NCBI RefSeq assembly: GCF_004216555.1
Contig: NZ_SGWQ01000003.1
Coordinates: forward strand, 482,146-546,145
DNA from: Herbihabitans rhizosphaerae
Lineage (GTDB): Bacteria; Actinomycetota; Actinomycetes; Mycobacteriales; Pseudonocardiaceae
Direction of reading: 5' to 3'
DNA length: 64,000 bases
Under the pieces are notes generated by a model. It saw nothing but the letters and a program-made list of their open reading frames with translations. It ran no database searches and was not told the origin of the DNA. A program made the position numbers and the translations under genes. This document shows positions 51,919 through 61,313 of this stretch, one piece after another. Each line of letters opens with the position of its first letter. The first letter of the stretch is position 1.

Positions 51919-53109
51919 TCAAGGGGTCGCTGGTGCGCCTTGGTCCTTCTCGGCCGCGCGTGCGGCCGCGCGCACCGCCCGCGCGCGGTGCGCCACCACG
52001 ACCGCGACCAGTTTGCGCTGGTGCACCGCGGCCTCCTCGCCCGTGGTGCCGCGCGCGATCTTGTGCCGCAGAAACGCCAACTCGGTGACCGCCGACTGGT
52101 AGCCGTGCACCGCACGGGCCGCCGCCGAGCCGGACTCCTTGCGCACCGCCGACCGCCACTGCCGGCGGCCCTTGAGACTGGCCAGCAGGTCCACCTCGCT
52201 CGGCACCACCAGTTCCTCGTCCACCATGCGCGGCAACGCCTCCGCGACGATCCGCTGCTCGCGCTTGCGGTGCCAGTTCACCAGCATCACCACCGCGACG
52301 AAGATCGGCACCATCACCAGGAAGTACACGTTCAGGAACGTGTTCGCGGTGCCGAGTGTGGCGGCGGCGTTCCACAGCGCGTGCAGCACGACGGCGGCGA
52401 GATAGCCGGCCAGCGGCGCGAGCACCCGCACCCGCTTGTCGCGCGTGCCGACCGCGACGCCCATGCCGATCCCGATCATCGCGGTGAACAGCGGGTGGGT
52501 GAACGGCGCGAGCACCCCGCGCAGCACGAACGCCATCAGCACGCCCGGGTTGGTCGAGTCACCAAAACCGTGCTCGGCGAACGCCCGCCCGAAGTAGTAG
52601 ATGTTCTCGGTGAACGCGAACCCGGCGGCGCACAGCCCGGCGTAGACGATCCCGTCGATCACGCCGTCGAACTCGTGGCGCAGCCAGATCAGGATGCCGA
52701 CCACGAACGCGCCCTTGGCCGCCTCCTCGAACAGCGGTGCGGACAGGACGGCGGACAACTTGTCGCCGTTTCCCTTACCCAGCAACAGATCCCCGACCGC
52801 CTCGGCGGTGTTGTTGATCAGCAGCGCGGTCACCGTGGCGACACAGGCGCCCCAGGCGAACGCCAGCAGCAGGAGTTTCGCCGGCTCGGGCTCCCAGCGG
52901 TCCACCCAGAGGAACGCGGCCACCACCGGGCCGACCGGCAGCAGCGCGCCGGCCACGCCGACCAACTCGGCGACCAGGCCCACCTCCGCGGTGCTCACCG
53001 CGAGCAGCACCAGCCCACAGCCGGCGAGCAGCACCGCGGCGGCGACCGGCAGGAGCACGGTCAGCCGGCGCGGGGTGTGCCCGTGCAGGGATGGACGCGG
53101 GGAGGTCAC
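51919..53109 (-). CDS. PrsW-family intramembrane metalloprotease
   Basis: A 396-residue protein with about eight N-terminal membrane helices and a charged cytoplasmic tail of about 110 residues. PrsW motifs are present: 'LFEEAAKGAFVVG' (EExxK), 'AGFAFTENIYYFG', 'PFTHPLFTAMIG' (His) and 'VLHALWNAAA' (His). The family cleaves membrane proteins such as anti-sigma factors. GTG 53109 is chosen because no good ribosome site supports the TTG at 53157. The conserved Lys is retained. Its substrate is not identifiable here. Confidence 0.85.
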   Translation of the reverse strand: MTSPRPSLHGHTPRRLTVLLPVAAAVLLAGCGLVLLAVSTAEVGLVAELVGVAGALLPVGPVVAAFLWVDRWEPEPAKLLLLAFAWGACVATVTALLINNTAEAVGDLLLGKGNGDKLSAVLSAPLFEEAAKGAFVVGILIWLRHEFDGVIDGIVYAGLCAAGFAFTENIYYFGRAFAEHGFGDSTNPGVLMAFVLRGVLAPFTHPLFTAMIGIGMGVAVGTRDKRVRVLAPLAGYLAAVVLHALWNAAATLGTANTFLNVYFLVMVPIFVAVVMLVNWHRKREQRIVAEALPRMVDEELVVPSEVDLLASLKGRRQWRSAVRKESGSAAARAVHGYQSAVTELAFLRHKIARGTTGEEAAVHQRKLVAVVVAHRARAVRAAARAAEKDQGAPATP

Positions 53110-53178
53110 GTTCAGGCACTCTACGGAGTCACCCGTGGTAACCGCACCAGTGGTCAACTGTCCTTTATGGACAGTGGG

Positions 53179-54849
53179 CTAATCGGCGCGCCGGCGGTGA
53201 CGGCGCACGTTGGGATCGAGCCCGTGCGCGGCCAGGAGATCGTTGACCGATCGGCCGGCCGTGTGCGAGCCGCCGGGGTCGCCGTGCGCGCCGGCCGGCT
53301 CGTCCCTCGGCTCCTCGGCCTCCTGCTTCCAGGCGGCGACCTCCTGCCAGGTCGGCGCGCCCTCGGCACGCCGGCGCCGGCCGCCACTCTCCTCGACGGG
53401 GGGCGGCTGCTGCCGCTCGACCGGCGCGAACCGGGCCGACTCGGTGGCGTGCCGGGATTCCTGCGGCGCGGGGAACCGGCCGGACGGCGCGTCCTCGCGC
53501 GGGCGCTCACGCGTCGGAGGCGGAGGTGGGGGCGGCGGCGGCGCGAACCTGCCGGACTCGGCGCCGTTGGAGCGCGGCTCCGGCGCGGCGAACCGGCTCG
53601 ACTCGGTCGCCGCGCTCGGCCGCACCGGCGGGCGCTGCTGGGTCCGCTCCGGCTCACGTACGGGCTCCCGTACAGGCTCGCGGGCGGGCGCGAACCGGCT
53701 GGACTCGCTCGCCGCGGCCGGTCGCATCTCGTGCCTGGTGTCCCGTTGACGCTCGGGCGGGCGGCCGTTGCGGTGGCCCTGCTGGGTCTCCTCCCACGAC
53801 GGCGTCCAGTCCATGTCCAGGCCGCCGTACGCGGGCTCGGCCGGCCTCGGCTGCTGCCGGTCGGCCGGGGCCTGGCGCTGCGGGGCGGCGGGCCGGGCCG
53901 GGGGACGCATAGCCGGGGTGGACCGCTCGGCCGGGTTGGTGTCGAACCAGCGCTCCGACTCCTCGCCCCGGCTGGGCACCGGCTCCGGCGGGCGCTGCGG
54001 GCGCCTGGGCTCGGCACGGCGCGGCTCCTGCCTACGAGGCTCGGGCTGGCGTTCGGGCTGGCGTGGCTCGGGGCGGCGCTCGGCCTGGACCGGTTCACGA
54101 CGGGGTTCCGGTTCGCGCCGCGGTTCGGGTCGGCGCTCGGCCTGGATCGGCTCGCGGCGGGGCTCCGGCTCGCGGCGCGGCTCGGGTTCCCGGCGCGGCT
54201 CGGCCTTGGGTGGCTCGGGACGCCGCTCCGGGCGGGCCGGGCGGGCGGCCGGGCGGATGATCTCGGTGCGCGTCTCGGCGATCTCCTCCGGCACGACGTC
54301 GGCCACGACCTCGTGCTCCGGCGCGGCGGTCAGCCGCTTTCGCACGTTCTGCCGCATCGCCGTGTGCGGGTCCTCCTGCAGCGCGCGCATCCTGGTCGAC
54401 TCGGCGTGCAGCTGGTACCGCTCGACCAGCACCTCGCCGCCGATCAGCGTCTCCAGCGTCTGCCGCAGCGTGCGCAGCTCGGAGCGCAGGGCGGTGATGT
54501 CGTCGCGGGCGTCCTCCTCGGCCTTGTGCCGGGCGTCCACCTCCACCTGCATCTCGTGCTCGCGGCGGGCGGCGACCTCGCGCTCCAGCTCCAGCTCGTA
54601 GACCCGCTGCGCCTCGGCGGCGTCCTCGCGGCGCTCGGCGACCTGTTTGCGGTATCTCGCGGCGACGAACGCGCCGATCAGCGCGGCCCACAGCGCGGCG
54701 ATGATGCCGAGCCGCAGCCAGCGCACGTCGGTGGTGAGGACGACGGCCGCCGTCGCCGCGCCCGCGAGAACGAGCCCGCCGACGATCAGCAGACCGCCGC
54801 CGGGCGCGCGCTCGTGCGTCTCGTCAGGCGAGTCGGCGCGGCCGGTCAT
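53179..54849 (-). CDS. DUF6779-type membrane protein with long disordered Pro/Arg/Glu tail
   Basis: A 556-residue protein. Residues 1-70 hold two membrane helices ('LLIVGGLVLAGAATAAVVL', 'LGIIAALWAALIGAFVAA'), followed by a coiled coil (about 70-165, 'QVAERREDAAEAQRVYELELEREVAARREHEMQ' type). The remaining ~380 residues are low complexity: RREPEP/QAERRPEP repeats, then five [STA]-x-S-x-R-F-[AP]-[AP] motifs, a Pro9 run, and a C-terminal basic 'SVNDLLAAHGLDPNVRRHRRRAD'. It matches the Rv3604c position and DUF6779. The tail ends in a motif seen in other actinobacterial envelope proteins. Function unknown; a scaffold is plausible. Confidence 0.75.
   Translation of the reverse strand: MTGRADSPDETHERAPGGGLLIVGGLVLAGAATAAVVLTTDVRWLRLGIIAALWAALIGAFVAARYRKQVAERREDAAEAQRVYELELEREVAARREHEMQVEVDARHKAEEDARDDITALRSELRTLRQTLETLIGGEVLVERYQLHAESTRMRALQEDPHTAMRQNVRKRLTAAPEHEVVADVVPEEIAETRTEIIRPAARPARPERRPEPPKAEPRREPEPRREPEPRREPIQAERRPEPRREPEPRREPVQAERRPEPRQPERQPEPRRQEPRRAEPRRPQRPPEPVPSRGEESERWFDTNPAERSTPAMRPPARPAAPQRQAPADRQQPRPAEPAYGGLDMDWTPSWEETQQGHRNGRPPERQRDTRHEMRPAAASESSRFAPAREPVREPVREPERTQQRPPVRPSAATESSRFAAPEPRSNGAESGRFAPPPPPPPPPTRERPREDAPSGRFPAPQESRHATESARFAPVERQQPPPVEESGGRRRRAEGAPTWQEVAAWKQEAEEPRDEPAGAHGDPGGSHTAGRSVNDLLAAHGLDPNVRRHRRRAD
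54069..54182. repeat. Two tandem 57-bp units inside the DUF6779 gene
   Basis: Period 57 bp (19 residues, unit RREPIQAERRPEPRREPEP). The two copies differ at scattered, mostly synonymous positions. They cause local internal repetition of the disordered tail. Confidence 0.7.
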
Positions 54850-54925
54850 GCGCACACCGTACCGTCTAGTAATCAGACCGAGACCGTCCCGTGCTCATCC
54901 GCGACATGGATTTCACGTCCCGCGG

Positions 54926-55393
54926 TCAGCCTGACCCCGCACGATGTTCGCGCGACTCGTCCGGTTCGTCCGGAGTGCGACAACAGTGCTCGAGCCACAG
55001 CGCGGCGGCGATCAGGGCGCCGGCGCACACCGCGCCGATCACGCTGCTCGTCGTGTCGTGCTGTGCGGCCGGCAGCTCGTCACGCTCGGGAACCACGTAC
55101 ACCAGCACCGCCAGCCACGCGCCCAGCATGATCGCTCCGAGCAGCGAGGACGCCTTGGCCAGCGCGACCACGCGCGCCACCGTGATGCCGTCCACCTGGC
55201 GGATGTCGCGCCGGATCCGCGTGCGCAGGGTCAGCGCGAGCACCAGTTCGATCACCGCCAGCACGAGCAGCGTGACACCGGCGAACGTGGGCAGCCTCGG
55301 CAGATCGCCGTAGAGCTGACTGACCAGCAGGTACACCAGTACCCCCGCGATCACCCCGGCCACCGCCAGGTCGCGTGCGCTGGTGAATTTCAC
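54926..55393 (-). CDS. DUF3180 membrane protein
   Basis: A 155-residue protein with four membrane helices ('DLAVAGVIAGVLVYLLVSQLYG', 'TFAGVTLLVLAVIELVLALT', 'ASSLLGAIMLGAWLAVLVYVV', 'SVIGAVCAGALIAAALWL') and 'RDIRQVDGITVARVVALAKASS', the DUF3180 signature. In actinobacteria it normally follows folK directly (Rv3605c). Here a large ATPase gene separates them. Function unknown. It starts at GTG 55393. Confidence 0.85.
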   Translation of the reverse strand: MKFTSARDLAVAGVIAGVLVYLLVSQLYGDLPRLPTFAGVTLLVLAVIELVLALTLRTRIRRDIRQVDGITVARVVALAKASSLLGAIMLGAWLAVLVYVVPERDELPAAQHDTTSSVIGAVCAGALIAAALWLEHCCRTPDEPDESREHRAGSG

Positions 55394-55406
55394 CTCGCCA
55401 CGCTAT

Positions 55407-58019
55407 CTAATCCGCCATCAGCTTGGCGTTCAGCGGCACGCGGGTGAGGAAGCCGATCCGTTGCCGACCGGTCAAGGTCGCCGCCTGGCGCTCCACTTTG
55501 GCCCGCGCGGCCGCCAGCGCCGCGGCCGCCTCCGTGTGCTTGCCGGCCTTGTCGAGCACGACCGCCCGCCAGTACAGGACTTCCTCGTCACGGACCGCCG
55601 GCAACGGACCGCGAGTGTGGAGAATCCGCTCGGCGCGTTCGGAGGCGTCCAGCGCCTCGTCCAGTTCTCCGCGCGCCAGCGACAACCTGCCGAGCAATGA
55701 CAGGCCGACGACGACGCTGCGCCACAAGCCCGCGGTCTCGGCGCGCTCGATGTTCGACAGGAGCAAGTCGCGGACCCATTGGCCGTCGACCTCACCCCGT
55801 TCGACGCGATGTATTTCGAACTCCGCGTACAGATTGCACACCAGCGTCGCGATGTTGACCAACCAGGTGCGGCTGGTCTCCTGCCAGGCCGCCTCGAACG
55901 CCCTTCCGGCCTCGGCCGATTCGCCGCATTCCAGATGAAGCTTCCCGAGCAGTGCGACGTTGTATCCGTGCCACGCGCTCGGTTCCGCGTCCTCGCGCGC
56001 GACGGCGTCCCGCAATGTGAGCAAGGCCTGTTCCCACTGTCCGAGCGCCATCTGCACCTGGGCGAGATAGTTCAGGGCCGTCGGCATGGTGCCGGCATCG
56101 CCGTCGGCGCGAAGCCTTGCCACGCAACGAAGAAGGCGCTCATCGGCCGCTCCGAGATCACCGGCGTCGAACATGCTCACGCCGACCTGCATGGCGGTCC
56201 GGGCGACAGCGTGCGCCAGCGCCGGATCCGTGCTCCGGCCGACCTCGTCGTGCTCCTCTGCCAGTCGCTCGGCATCGAGCAACGCCGCCAAACCAGCGTG
56301 CAGATCCCGTTTGGTCAGCTCCCTGCCATACGCCGAGCTGGTCAGGAACAACAACGCGAGATCCTCGCTCTGCTTCGCGAGCCGCACCGCTTCGGCGAGC
56401 GCTCGCAAGCTGTGATCGACGCCGCGGACCTTGTGCAGAACACGGCCGCGCAGAGCCGCCGCACGGACTCGAAGGTTCAGCTCGTCACATCGCTCGGCGG
56501 CCGCCACCGCTTCGTCGCTCAGCTCCTCCAGCGGTGTGCTCGCCAGGAAATCAGCGTTCACGCTCCATCTGCTCTCGGTGGCGAGCAGGAGCAGCTCGAT
56601 GATCTCCACTCGCAGCCGGTCGACAGTCGCACCCGACTCGGCCTGGCGGACGTCGTCGAGCGCCTGGCGACACAGCCGCTCGGCCTCGTCGAGCGAACCT
56701 CCGGTCGCGATCAACGACCGTGCCATCTCCAAGGCCTTCGACGCCGCCGGCAGCGACTGCCCGCCAAGATGGTGCTGCTTGATCACTTCGAGCAGATACT
56801 CCTGCGGCTTCGTCGACCAGTCGCGCATCATCTCGTCGAGATGCCCGGCGACGGCCGCATGCCGCTCGCGCCGCGACTGTGGACTCTGCCTCGTGTAGAG
56901 GGCCTCCCGCACGAACGCGTGCTCGAACTCGTAGTGGTCCGCACCCGCGCGTCGCGTCCACTCGTCCGGTTCACGCAGCCGGATCAGGCCGCTGGTGGTG
57001 CTGACCTGATACAAGCGGTCGAGCACGTCGGACCGGTCACGCCCCGACAGGCGCTCCACCACTGAGCTGATGAATCGCTCGCCGTGGACCGCGGCGAGCG
57101 AAAGCAGTTCGAGATCCGTCGGATCCAGTCCACGAAGGCGTTGCCGTATCACCGCCGCGGCCGACGACGGTGCCGGCCAAGTCGGTCCGTTCTCGCTTTC
57201 GCGAATCATCGACAAGTACTGCGAGACGAAAATCGGGTGCCCGCCCGTGCGTTCGTGAATCGTGGCGATCTGGTCCGCTGTGAGACCGGTTCCGTACCGT
57301 GCGCGCACGAAGGAATCGACCGCGGCCGGCGCGAACCCGGAAAGGTCGATGACAGAACAGGTTTCCTGAATCGTCGACCTGTCGATGATCTCCCGGAGTG
57401 GGTTCTGGTCCGTCAGCTCGCCGTTCCTCATCCCGAGGACGATGCCGAGGGGGCTGTCCTGCGACGCCAACAGGCGATCGAGCACGAGGCATGAACTGGT
57501 GTCGATCAGATGGGCGTCGTCGATGATCAGAACCACCGGCCGCCCCTGGCGCACCTCACCGAGAATCGCGTCCGCCACGAGCCTCGGGACGGGAACCTCC
57601 GGCAACGCACTCGCCGCCGCGCCCTTGCCCACAGCTCCTACCCCAGCGCGCAGCGCGGGCCCCGCCGCCGGTACGAGGTTGGCCAGAATCTCGGCCCCCG
57701 AGTCGACGGCCGCACGAGTGCCCAGCTTGGCCACACGGCCACGGGACAGGCGTGCGCGCAACGCCTTCACGATGTCGATCATGGGGCCGTAGGCGTTCTC
57801 GGTGCCGATCTGGCCATGGCACCGGACGGCGGCCACCCGCCGGACTCGCGGCGCCGCGTTGCTGCGAACCCATTGCTCGAAGGCGCCGAGCAAGGCCGAC
57901 TTGCCGATCCCGGGGTCGCCGTGAACGGCGAGCACGCGGGGTCCACCGTGCGAGAGCTGCTGGACGAACTCGATCATGCGGGCCGATTCGTGCTCGCGAT
58001 CCACGAACACGCCCGGCAT
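55407..58019 (-). CDS. AAA-type ATPase with TPR-like repeats (LuxR-LAL-like, no HTH)
   Basis: An 870-residue protein. The N-terminal P-loop ATPase (Walker A 'HGDPGIGKSALLGAFE' near residue 32, Walker B 'VVLIIDDAHLID') is followed by a winged-helix-like region ('FISSVVERLSGRDRSDVLDRLY'), then about 500 residues of TPR-like helices. This is the architecture of large ATP-binding LuxR (LAL) or MalT-like regulators, but the usual C-terminal LuxR HTH is absent; the protein ends 'FLTRVPLNAKLMAD'. ATG 58019 follows GGGAGG. It sits between folK and DUF3180, an interruption of conserved order. Function unknown. Confidence 0.8.
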   Translation of the reverse strand: MPGVFVDREHESARMIEFVQQLSHGGPRVLAVHGDPGIGKSALLGAFEQWVRSNAAPRVRRVAAVRCHGQIGTENAYGPMIDIVKALRARLSRGRVAKLGTRAAVDSGAEILANLVPAAGPALRAGVGAVGKGAAASALPEVPVPRLVADAILGEVRQGRPVVLIIDDAHLIDTSSCLVLDRLLASQDSPLGIVLGMRNGELTDQNPLREIIDRSTIQETCSVIDLSGFAPAAVDSFVRARYGTGLTADQIATIHERTGGHPIFVSQYLSMIRESENGPTWPAPSSAAAVIRQRLRGLDPTDLELLSLAAVHGERFISSVVERLSGRDRSDVLDRLYQVSTTSGLIRLREPDEWTRRAGADHYEFEHAFVREALYTRQSPQSRRERHAAVAGHLDEMMRDWSTKPQEYLLEVIKQHHLGGQSLPAASKALEMARSLIATGGSLDEAERLCRQALDDVRQAESGATVDRLRVEIIELLLLATESRWSVNADFLASTPLEELSDEAVAAAERCDELNLRVRAAALRGRVLHKVRGVDHSLRALAEAVRLAKQSEDLALLFLTSSAYGRELTKRDLHAGLAALLDAERLAEEHDEVGRSTDPALAHAVARTAMQVGVSMFDAGDLGAADERLLRCVARLRADGDAGTMPTALNYLAQVQMALGQWEQALLTLRDAVAREDAEPSAWHGYNVALLGKLHLECGESAEAGRAFEAAWQETSRTWLVNIATLVCNLYAEFEIHRVERGEVDGQWVRDLLLSNIERAETAGLWRSVVVGLSLLGRLSLARGELDEALDASERAERILHTRGPLPAVRDEEVLYWRAVVLDKAGKHTEAAAALAAARAKVERQAATLTGRQRIGFLTRVPLNAKLMAD

Positions 58020-58047
58020 GCCGCCTCCCACCAGCTCGCCGGCGACC

Positions 58048-58557
58048 TCAGGTGATCGGCCGACCGCACCCAGTATGGAGCACGAGATCGGGCCGTGGCA
58101 CCACATCGGAGGTATCCATGCCGGCGACCAGATCCGCTATACGGCCGTGCCCGGGGATCTCCGCATCCGGCTCGATGTCGTACCAGGGAACCAGCACGGT
58201 CGACCGCCGATGCGCTCCCGGATGGGGCAGCGTCAGGTCGGGGTCGTCGCTCACCACGCCGTCGACGTGCACGATGTCGACGTCGAGCTTTCTCGGCCCC
58301 CATTTGACGCCTCGAATTCGCTCGACCTCGCGTTCCAAATCCTGGGCGATCGTCAGCAATCCGTGCGGATCCACGTCGTCCGATCGCACCACGAATACGG
58401 CGTTGAGAAAGTCCTCCTGGCCGAAAACCCCCCACGGCTCGGTCTCGTAAACCGGTGACACCTCGGCGACCATCTCACCGAATCCGTCGATCGCCTTCTG
58501 CAGATAGGCGAAACGGTCGCCCACATTGGAACCAAGAGAGAGGACGGCACGAATCAT
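58048..58557 (-). CDS. folK: 6-hydroxymethyl-7,8-dihydropterin pyrophosphokinase
   Basis: A 169-residue enzyme: '[20 protein letters not shown]', '[19 protein letters not shown]', '[19 protein letters not shown]' (HPPK signature) and '[19 protein letters not shown]'. It transfers pyrophosphate from ATP to hydroxymethyl dihydropterin. ATG 58557 overlaps the folB stop (ATGA). It is the last canonical gene of the folate operon. Confidence 0.95.
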   Translation of the reverse strand: MIRAVLSLGSNVGDRFAYLQKAIDGFGEMVAEVSPVYETEPWGVFGQEDFLNAVFVVRSDDVDPHGLLTIAQDLEREVERIRGVKWGPRKLDVDIVHVDGVVSDDPDLTLPHPGAHRRSTVLVPWYDIEPDAEIPGHGRIADLVAGMDTSDVVPRPDLVLHTGCGRPIT

Positions 58558-58952
58558 GACCCTCCACCGTCCACTATGGACTTTCGACCACCTCTGCGGG
58601 AGCGCCTGGCTGTGACCGCGACGTCGGCGAAGGTCAGGGGGATCGGTGCGCTCGGCTTGTGCAGCGTCACCTCGACGGCGTGCACCCGTTCGTCGGCCAT
58701 CACCTCGTCGGCGATCTCGGCCGACACCGTCTCGATCAGGTCGCGCGGCGGGCCGCCGACGATCGCCGCCGCACGCTCGGCCAGCACGCCGTAGTCGATC
58801 GTGTCGGACAGCTCGTCGCTGGCCGCCGCGGTATTGAGATCCACCCAGACGGTGATGTCGACGAGGAAGTGTTGCCCGTCGGCCTTTTCCCGGTCCAGCA
58901 CGCCGTGGTGGCCGTGCACGCGCAGGCCGGTGAGCGTGATCCGATCGGTCAT
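58554..58952 (-). CDS. folB: Dihydroneopterin aldolase
   Basis: A 132-residue FolB: '[32 protein letters not shown]', '[33 protein letters not shown]' -type core and '[25 protein letters not shown]' with the conserved Lys. It splits dihydroneopterin to hydroxymethyl dihydropterin. ATG 58952 overlaps the folP stop (ATGA), and its stop overlaps the folK start. Confidence 0.95.
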   Translation of the reverse strand: MTDRITLTGLRVHGHHGVLDREKADGQHFLVDITVWVDLNTAAASDELSDTIDYGVLAERAAAIVGGPPRDLIETVSAEIADEVMADERVHAVEVTLHKPSAPIPLTFADVAVTARRSRRGGRKSIVDGGGS

Positions 58953-59791
58953 GGGGCCTCCTCGTCGGACAGTGCGCTCGCCACGGTCACCGCGTCCAGG
59001 CTGGACTCGACGTCGTGCACCCGAACCCCCCACGCGCCGGCCGCGGCGACCAGCGCGGAGATCGCCGCCGTGGCCTGCTCCCGACCGTCCGGCGAGCGCG
59101 GTGTGCCGTCCTCGGCGGCCAGCAGGCTGCCGAGGAACCGCTTGCGCGACGCGCCGATCAACACCGGGAAACCCATGTCCCGCAACACGTCCAGCCGCCG
59201 CAGCAGGGTCCAGTTGTGCTCGGCGCGCTTGGCGAATCCGAGGCCGGGGTCGATCACGATCGCGTCCCGCGCCACCCCGGCGGCGAGCGCCGCGTCCACT
59301 CGCTGGGCCAGTTCGTCGCGGACGTCGGCCACCACGTCGCGGTACTCGGCCAGCGTGTCCATGTTCGCGCTGTGCCCGCGCCAGTGCATCAGGATGAACG
59401 GCACCCCGGCGTCGGCGACCGTGCGCGCCATGTCCGGATCGGCCAGGCCGCCGGACACGTCGTTCACGATGATCGCGCCAGCGGCGAGCGCCGCCTCGGC
59501 CACGGCCGCGCGGGTGGTGTCCACGCTGACCCCGACGCCGGCGCCGGCCAGCTCCTTGATCACCGGCAGGATGCGGCTGATCTCGGTGTCGGCGTCCACA
59601 CGTGCCGCGCCCGGTCTGGTGGACTCGCCGCCCACGTCGATCAGATCGGCGCCGGCCCGCCACATCGCCTCGCCGTGCTCCAGCGCGTCGTCCACGTCGA
59701 GGTAGCGGCCGCCGTCGAAGAACGAGTCCGGCGTGACGTTCAGAACGCCCACCACGGCACAGCGTCCAGGATCGGGCAGCAGTCGGTGCAT
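58949..59791 (-). CDS. folP: Dihydropteroate synthase
   Basis: A 280-residue TIM-barrel enzyme: '[18 protein letters not shown]', '[16 protein letters not shown]', '[13 protein letters not shown]', '[15 protein letters not shown]', '[15 protein letters not shown]' and '[14 protein letters not shown]'. It condenses the pterin pyrophosphate with p-aminobenzoate, the sulfonamide target. The start ATG 59791 overlaps the folE stop (TGATG). A following downstream coupling to folB is by ATGA. Confidence 0.95.
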   Translation of the reverse strand: MHRLLPDPGRCAVVGVLNVTPDSFFDGGRYLDVDDALEHGEAMWRAGADLIDVGGESTRPGAARVDADTEISRILPVIKELAGAGVGVSVDTTRAAVAEAALAAGAIIVNDVSGGLADPDMARTVADAGVPFILMHWRGHSANMDTLAEYRDVVADVRDELAQRVDAALAAGVARDAIVIDPGLGFAKRAEHNWTLLRRLDVLRDMGFPVLIGASRKRFLGSLLAAEDGTPRSPDGREQATAAISALVAAAGAWGVRVHDVESSLDAVTVASALSDEEAP

Positions 59792-61293
59792 CAGCGCGTG
59801 CGTCCGTTGATCAGGTCCAGCGCCTCCGCCCTGGAGGACACGGAGGTCTTGTGCAGGCCGCGCACGGCAGAGGTCGTGGTGCGCGCGCCAGGCTTGCGAA
59901 TACCGCGCATGGCCATGCACAGGTGTTCCGCCTCGATCACCACGATCACCCCGCGCGGGTTCAGCTTGCGCACCAGCGCGTCGGCGATCTGCGAGGTCAG
60001 CCGCTCCTGCACCTGCGGCCGCTTCGCGTACAAATCGACAAGCCTTGCCAATTTTGACAGCCCGGTGACCTTGCCTTCCTCACTCGGGATGTACCCCACG
60101 TGCGCCACCCCGTGGAATGGCACGAGGTGGTGTTCGCAGTTATGACTTAGGTGACCGGCAATCAAGAATGTCGGGTGAGGATCACATTTGAAGCTGTAAA
60201 CAGTGTACGGCTTTGTTCCGGTCGCCTCGATTCGACGTACCGATTCGACGCGCACCCACTCCGACTCGATCAGCTCGTGCCGCACCGTCTGCTGCGGGAA
60301 CCCGTGCTTGCGGAACCAGCTGTCGGCGACGTACAGGTGGGACGCAGGACCGCCGGCCTTCGGCGTGAAGCGTGCCCCGATGAGGGGGGCCAAGTCGTCC
60401 AGAGGCGGTGCACCGTCTCCGTCCGTGCACCCGTCGAGAAAACCGTTGAAGGTCGAGCGATCGTTGAGCACCACCGCTGGGAAATTCCCACTCGCGTACT
60501 GCCTCATCAAGTCGGCGAAGTACGACGAGGTGACCCGAACACGGAAATGCCCCGACGGCCGCTCGACCGGCTCGATTCGTGCTTCTATTCCAAATGCCCG
60601 CCGCAACGAAACAGCGAACTTCTTGGCGTAGTCGCGATCGTTCACCACGAGCGACACGTACCGTTCGGCGGTCGTGCCGTCCGCGCATACCGACCCGACC
60701 ACATAGCCGAAGTCGTAGCCGAGCGTCGGACGCCACCGGTCACGGGAGAGCTGACGCGCGTGCGTCCACTCGATGAACGTGCCCTCGACGTCCTTGGCCT
60801 CCAGCCAGCCTTCGGGCGTCGCCAGCGGGTGGTCTGGCGTGACGGTGAACCGCCCGCCGGTGGTCGTCACCTCGACCAGCTCCCGCGTCGTGTGCGAGCT
60901 GATCTGGGTGACGGTCGTCGGCTCGACCTTGCCGTCAGCGAGCGTCCAGAGCTGATCGCCGACCTGGACCTCGCGCGCCTGCTTGCGCCCGCCGACCGCG
61001 TTCACCGTCTGCTTGCTCGGCACACACGTACTGAACAGCGGGATGTCGGTGACCAGGACCAGCTCGTCGTGGCACTCGTCGAACGTCTTGTCGAGCACCG
61101 AGTCCGGGTTGTTGTACAGGCCGGCGAACATCTCGCGGAAAGCGCGCGCCACCCGGGCCGGCGTCTCTTGCAGGCCGTTGCGGTCCGGGTCCTCGCCGCA
61201 CGCGAGCAGCAGCTCGCGCACGGCCTTCTCCGCACGCTCAGCGTCGAACACGGGCTGCGACCCATCGGCCGACTGCCAGGGAAAACCGGTCAC
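59791..61293 (-). CDS. folE: GTP cyclohydrolase I precursor containing an intein
   Basis: A 500-residue precursor from GTG 61293 (GGAGG five bases upstream). N-extein residues 1-89 ('[22 protein letters not shown]' to '[10 protein letters not shown]') and C-extein 386-500 ('[20 protein letters not shown]' to the end) join to a normal ~204-residue FolE with '[18 protein letters not shown]' and '[12 protein letters not shown]' (zinc ligands Cys, His, Cys). Residues 90-385 are an intein. Spliced FolE converts GTP to dihydroneopterin triphosphate, the first step of folate synthesis. It lies 20 bp after ftsH in operon with folP, folB and folK. Confidence 0.95.
   Translation of the reverse strand: MTGFPWQSADGSQPVFDAERAEKAVRELLLACGEDPDRNGLQETPARVARAFREMFAGLYNNPDSVLDKTFDECHDELVLVTDIPLFSTCVPSKQTVNAVGGRKQAREVQVGDQLWTLADGKVEPTTVTQISSHTTRELVEVTTTGGRFTVTPDHPLATPEGWLEAKDVEGTFIEWTHARQLSRDRWRPTLGYDFGYVVGSVCADGTTAERYVSLVVNDRDYAKKFAVSLRRAFGIEARIEPVERPSGHFRVRVTSSYFADLMRQYASGNFPAVVLNDRSTFNGFLDGCTDGDGAPPLDDLAPLIGARFTPKAGGPASHLYVADSWFRKHGFPQQTVRHELIESEWVRVESVRRIEATGTKPYTVYSFKCDPHPTFLIAGHLSHNCEHHLVPFHGVAHVGYIPSEEGKVTGLSKLARLVDLYAKRPQVQERLTSQIADALVRKLNPRGVIVVIEAEHLCMAMRGIRKPGARTTTSAVRGLHKTSVSSRAEALDLINGRTR
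60139..61026 (-). other. LAGLIDADG-type intein within folE
   Basis: Codons 90-385 of the folE precursor (296 residues). Block A starts with Cys90 after 'LFST'. Block B has '[13 protein letters not shown]' (Thr152, His155). Endonuclease motifs are '[11 protein letters not shown]' (196-206, Asp205) and '[11 protein letters not shown]' (284-294, Asp293), both catalytic acids kept. The end is '[10 protein letters not shown]' with penultimate His and terminal Asn385, followed by the +1 nucleophile Cys386. All residues for standard splicing are present. The 3' part (about 60150-60260) is visibly more A/T-rich than the exteins. Confidence 0.95.
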
Positions 61294-61313
61294 CGTTACC
61301 TCCGGTGCCGACG

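Noticed and set aside
54069-54182. CRISPR-like array
   Set aside because: Only two 57-bp units, in frame within a low-complexity coding tail, with no unique spacers and no cas genes.
51940-55131. A 1063-codon plus-strand open frame across PrsW and DUF6779
   Set aside because: Composition is Arg/Gly/Leu-rich without motifs, and it crosses two genes with clear families on the other strand.
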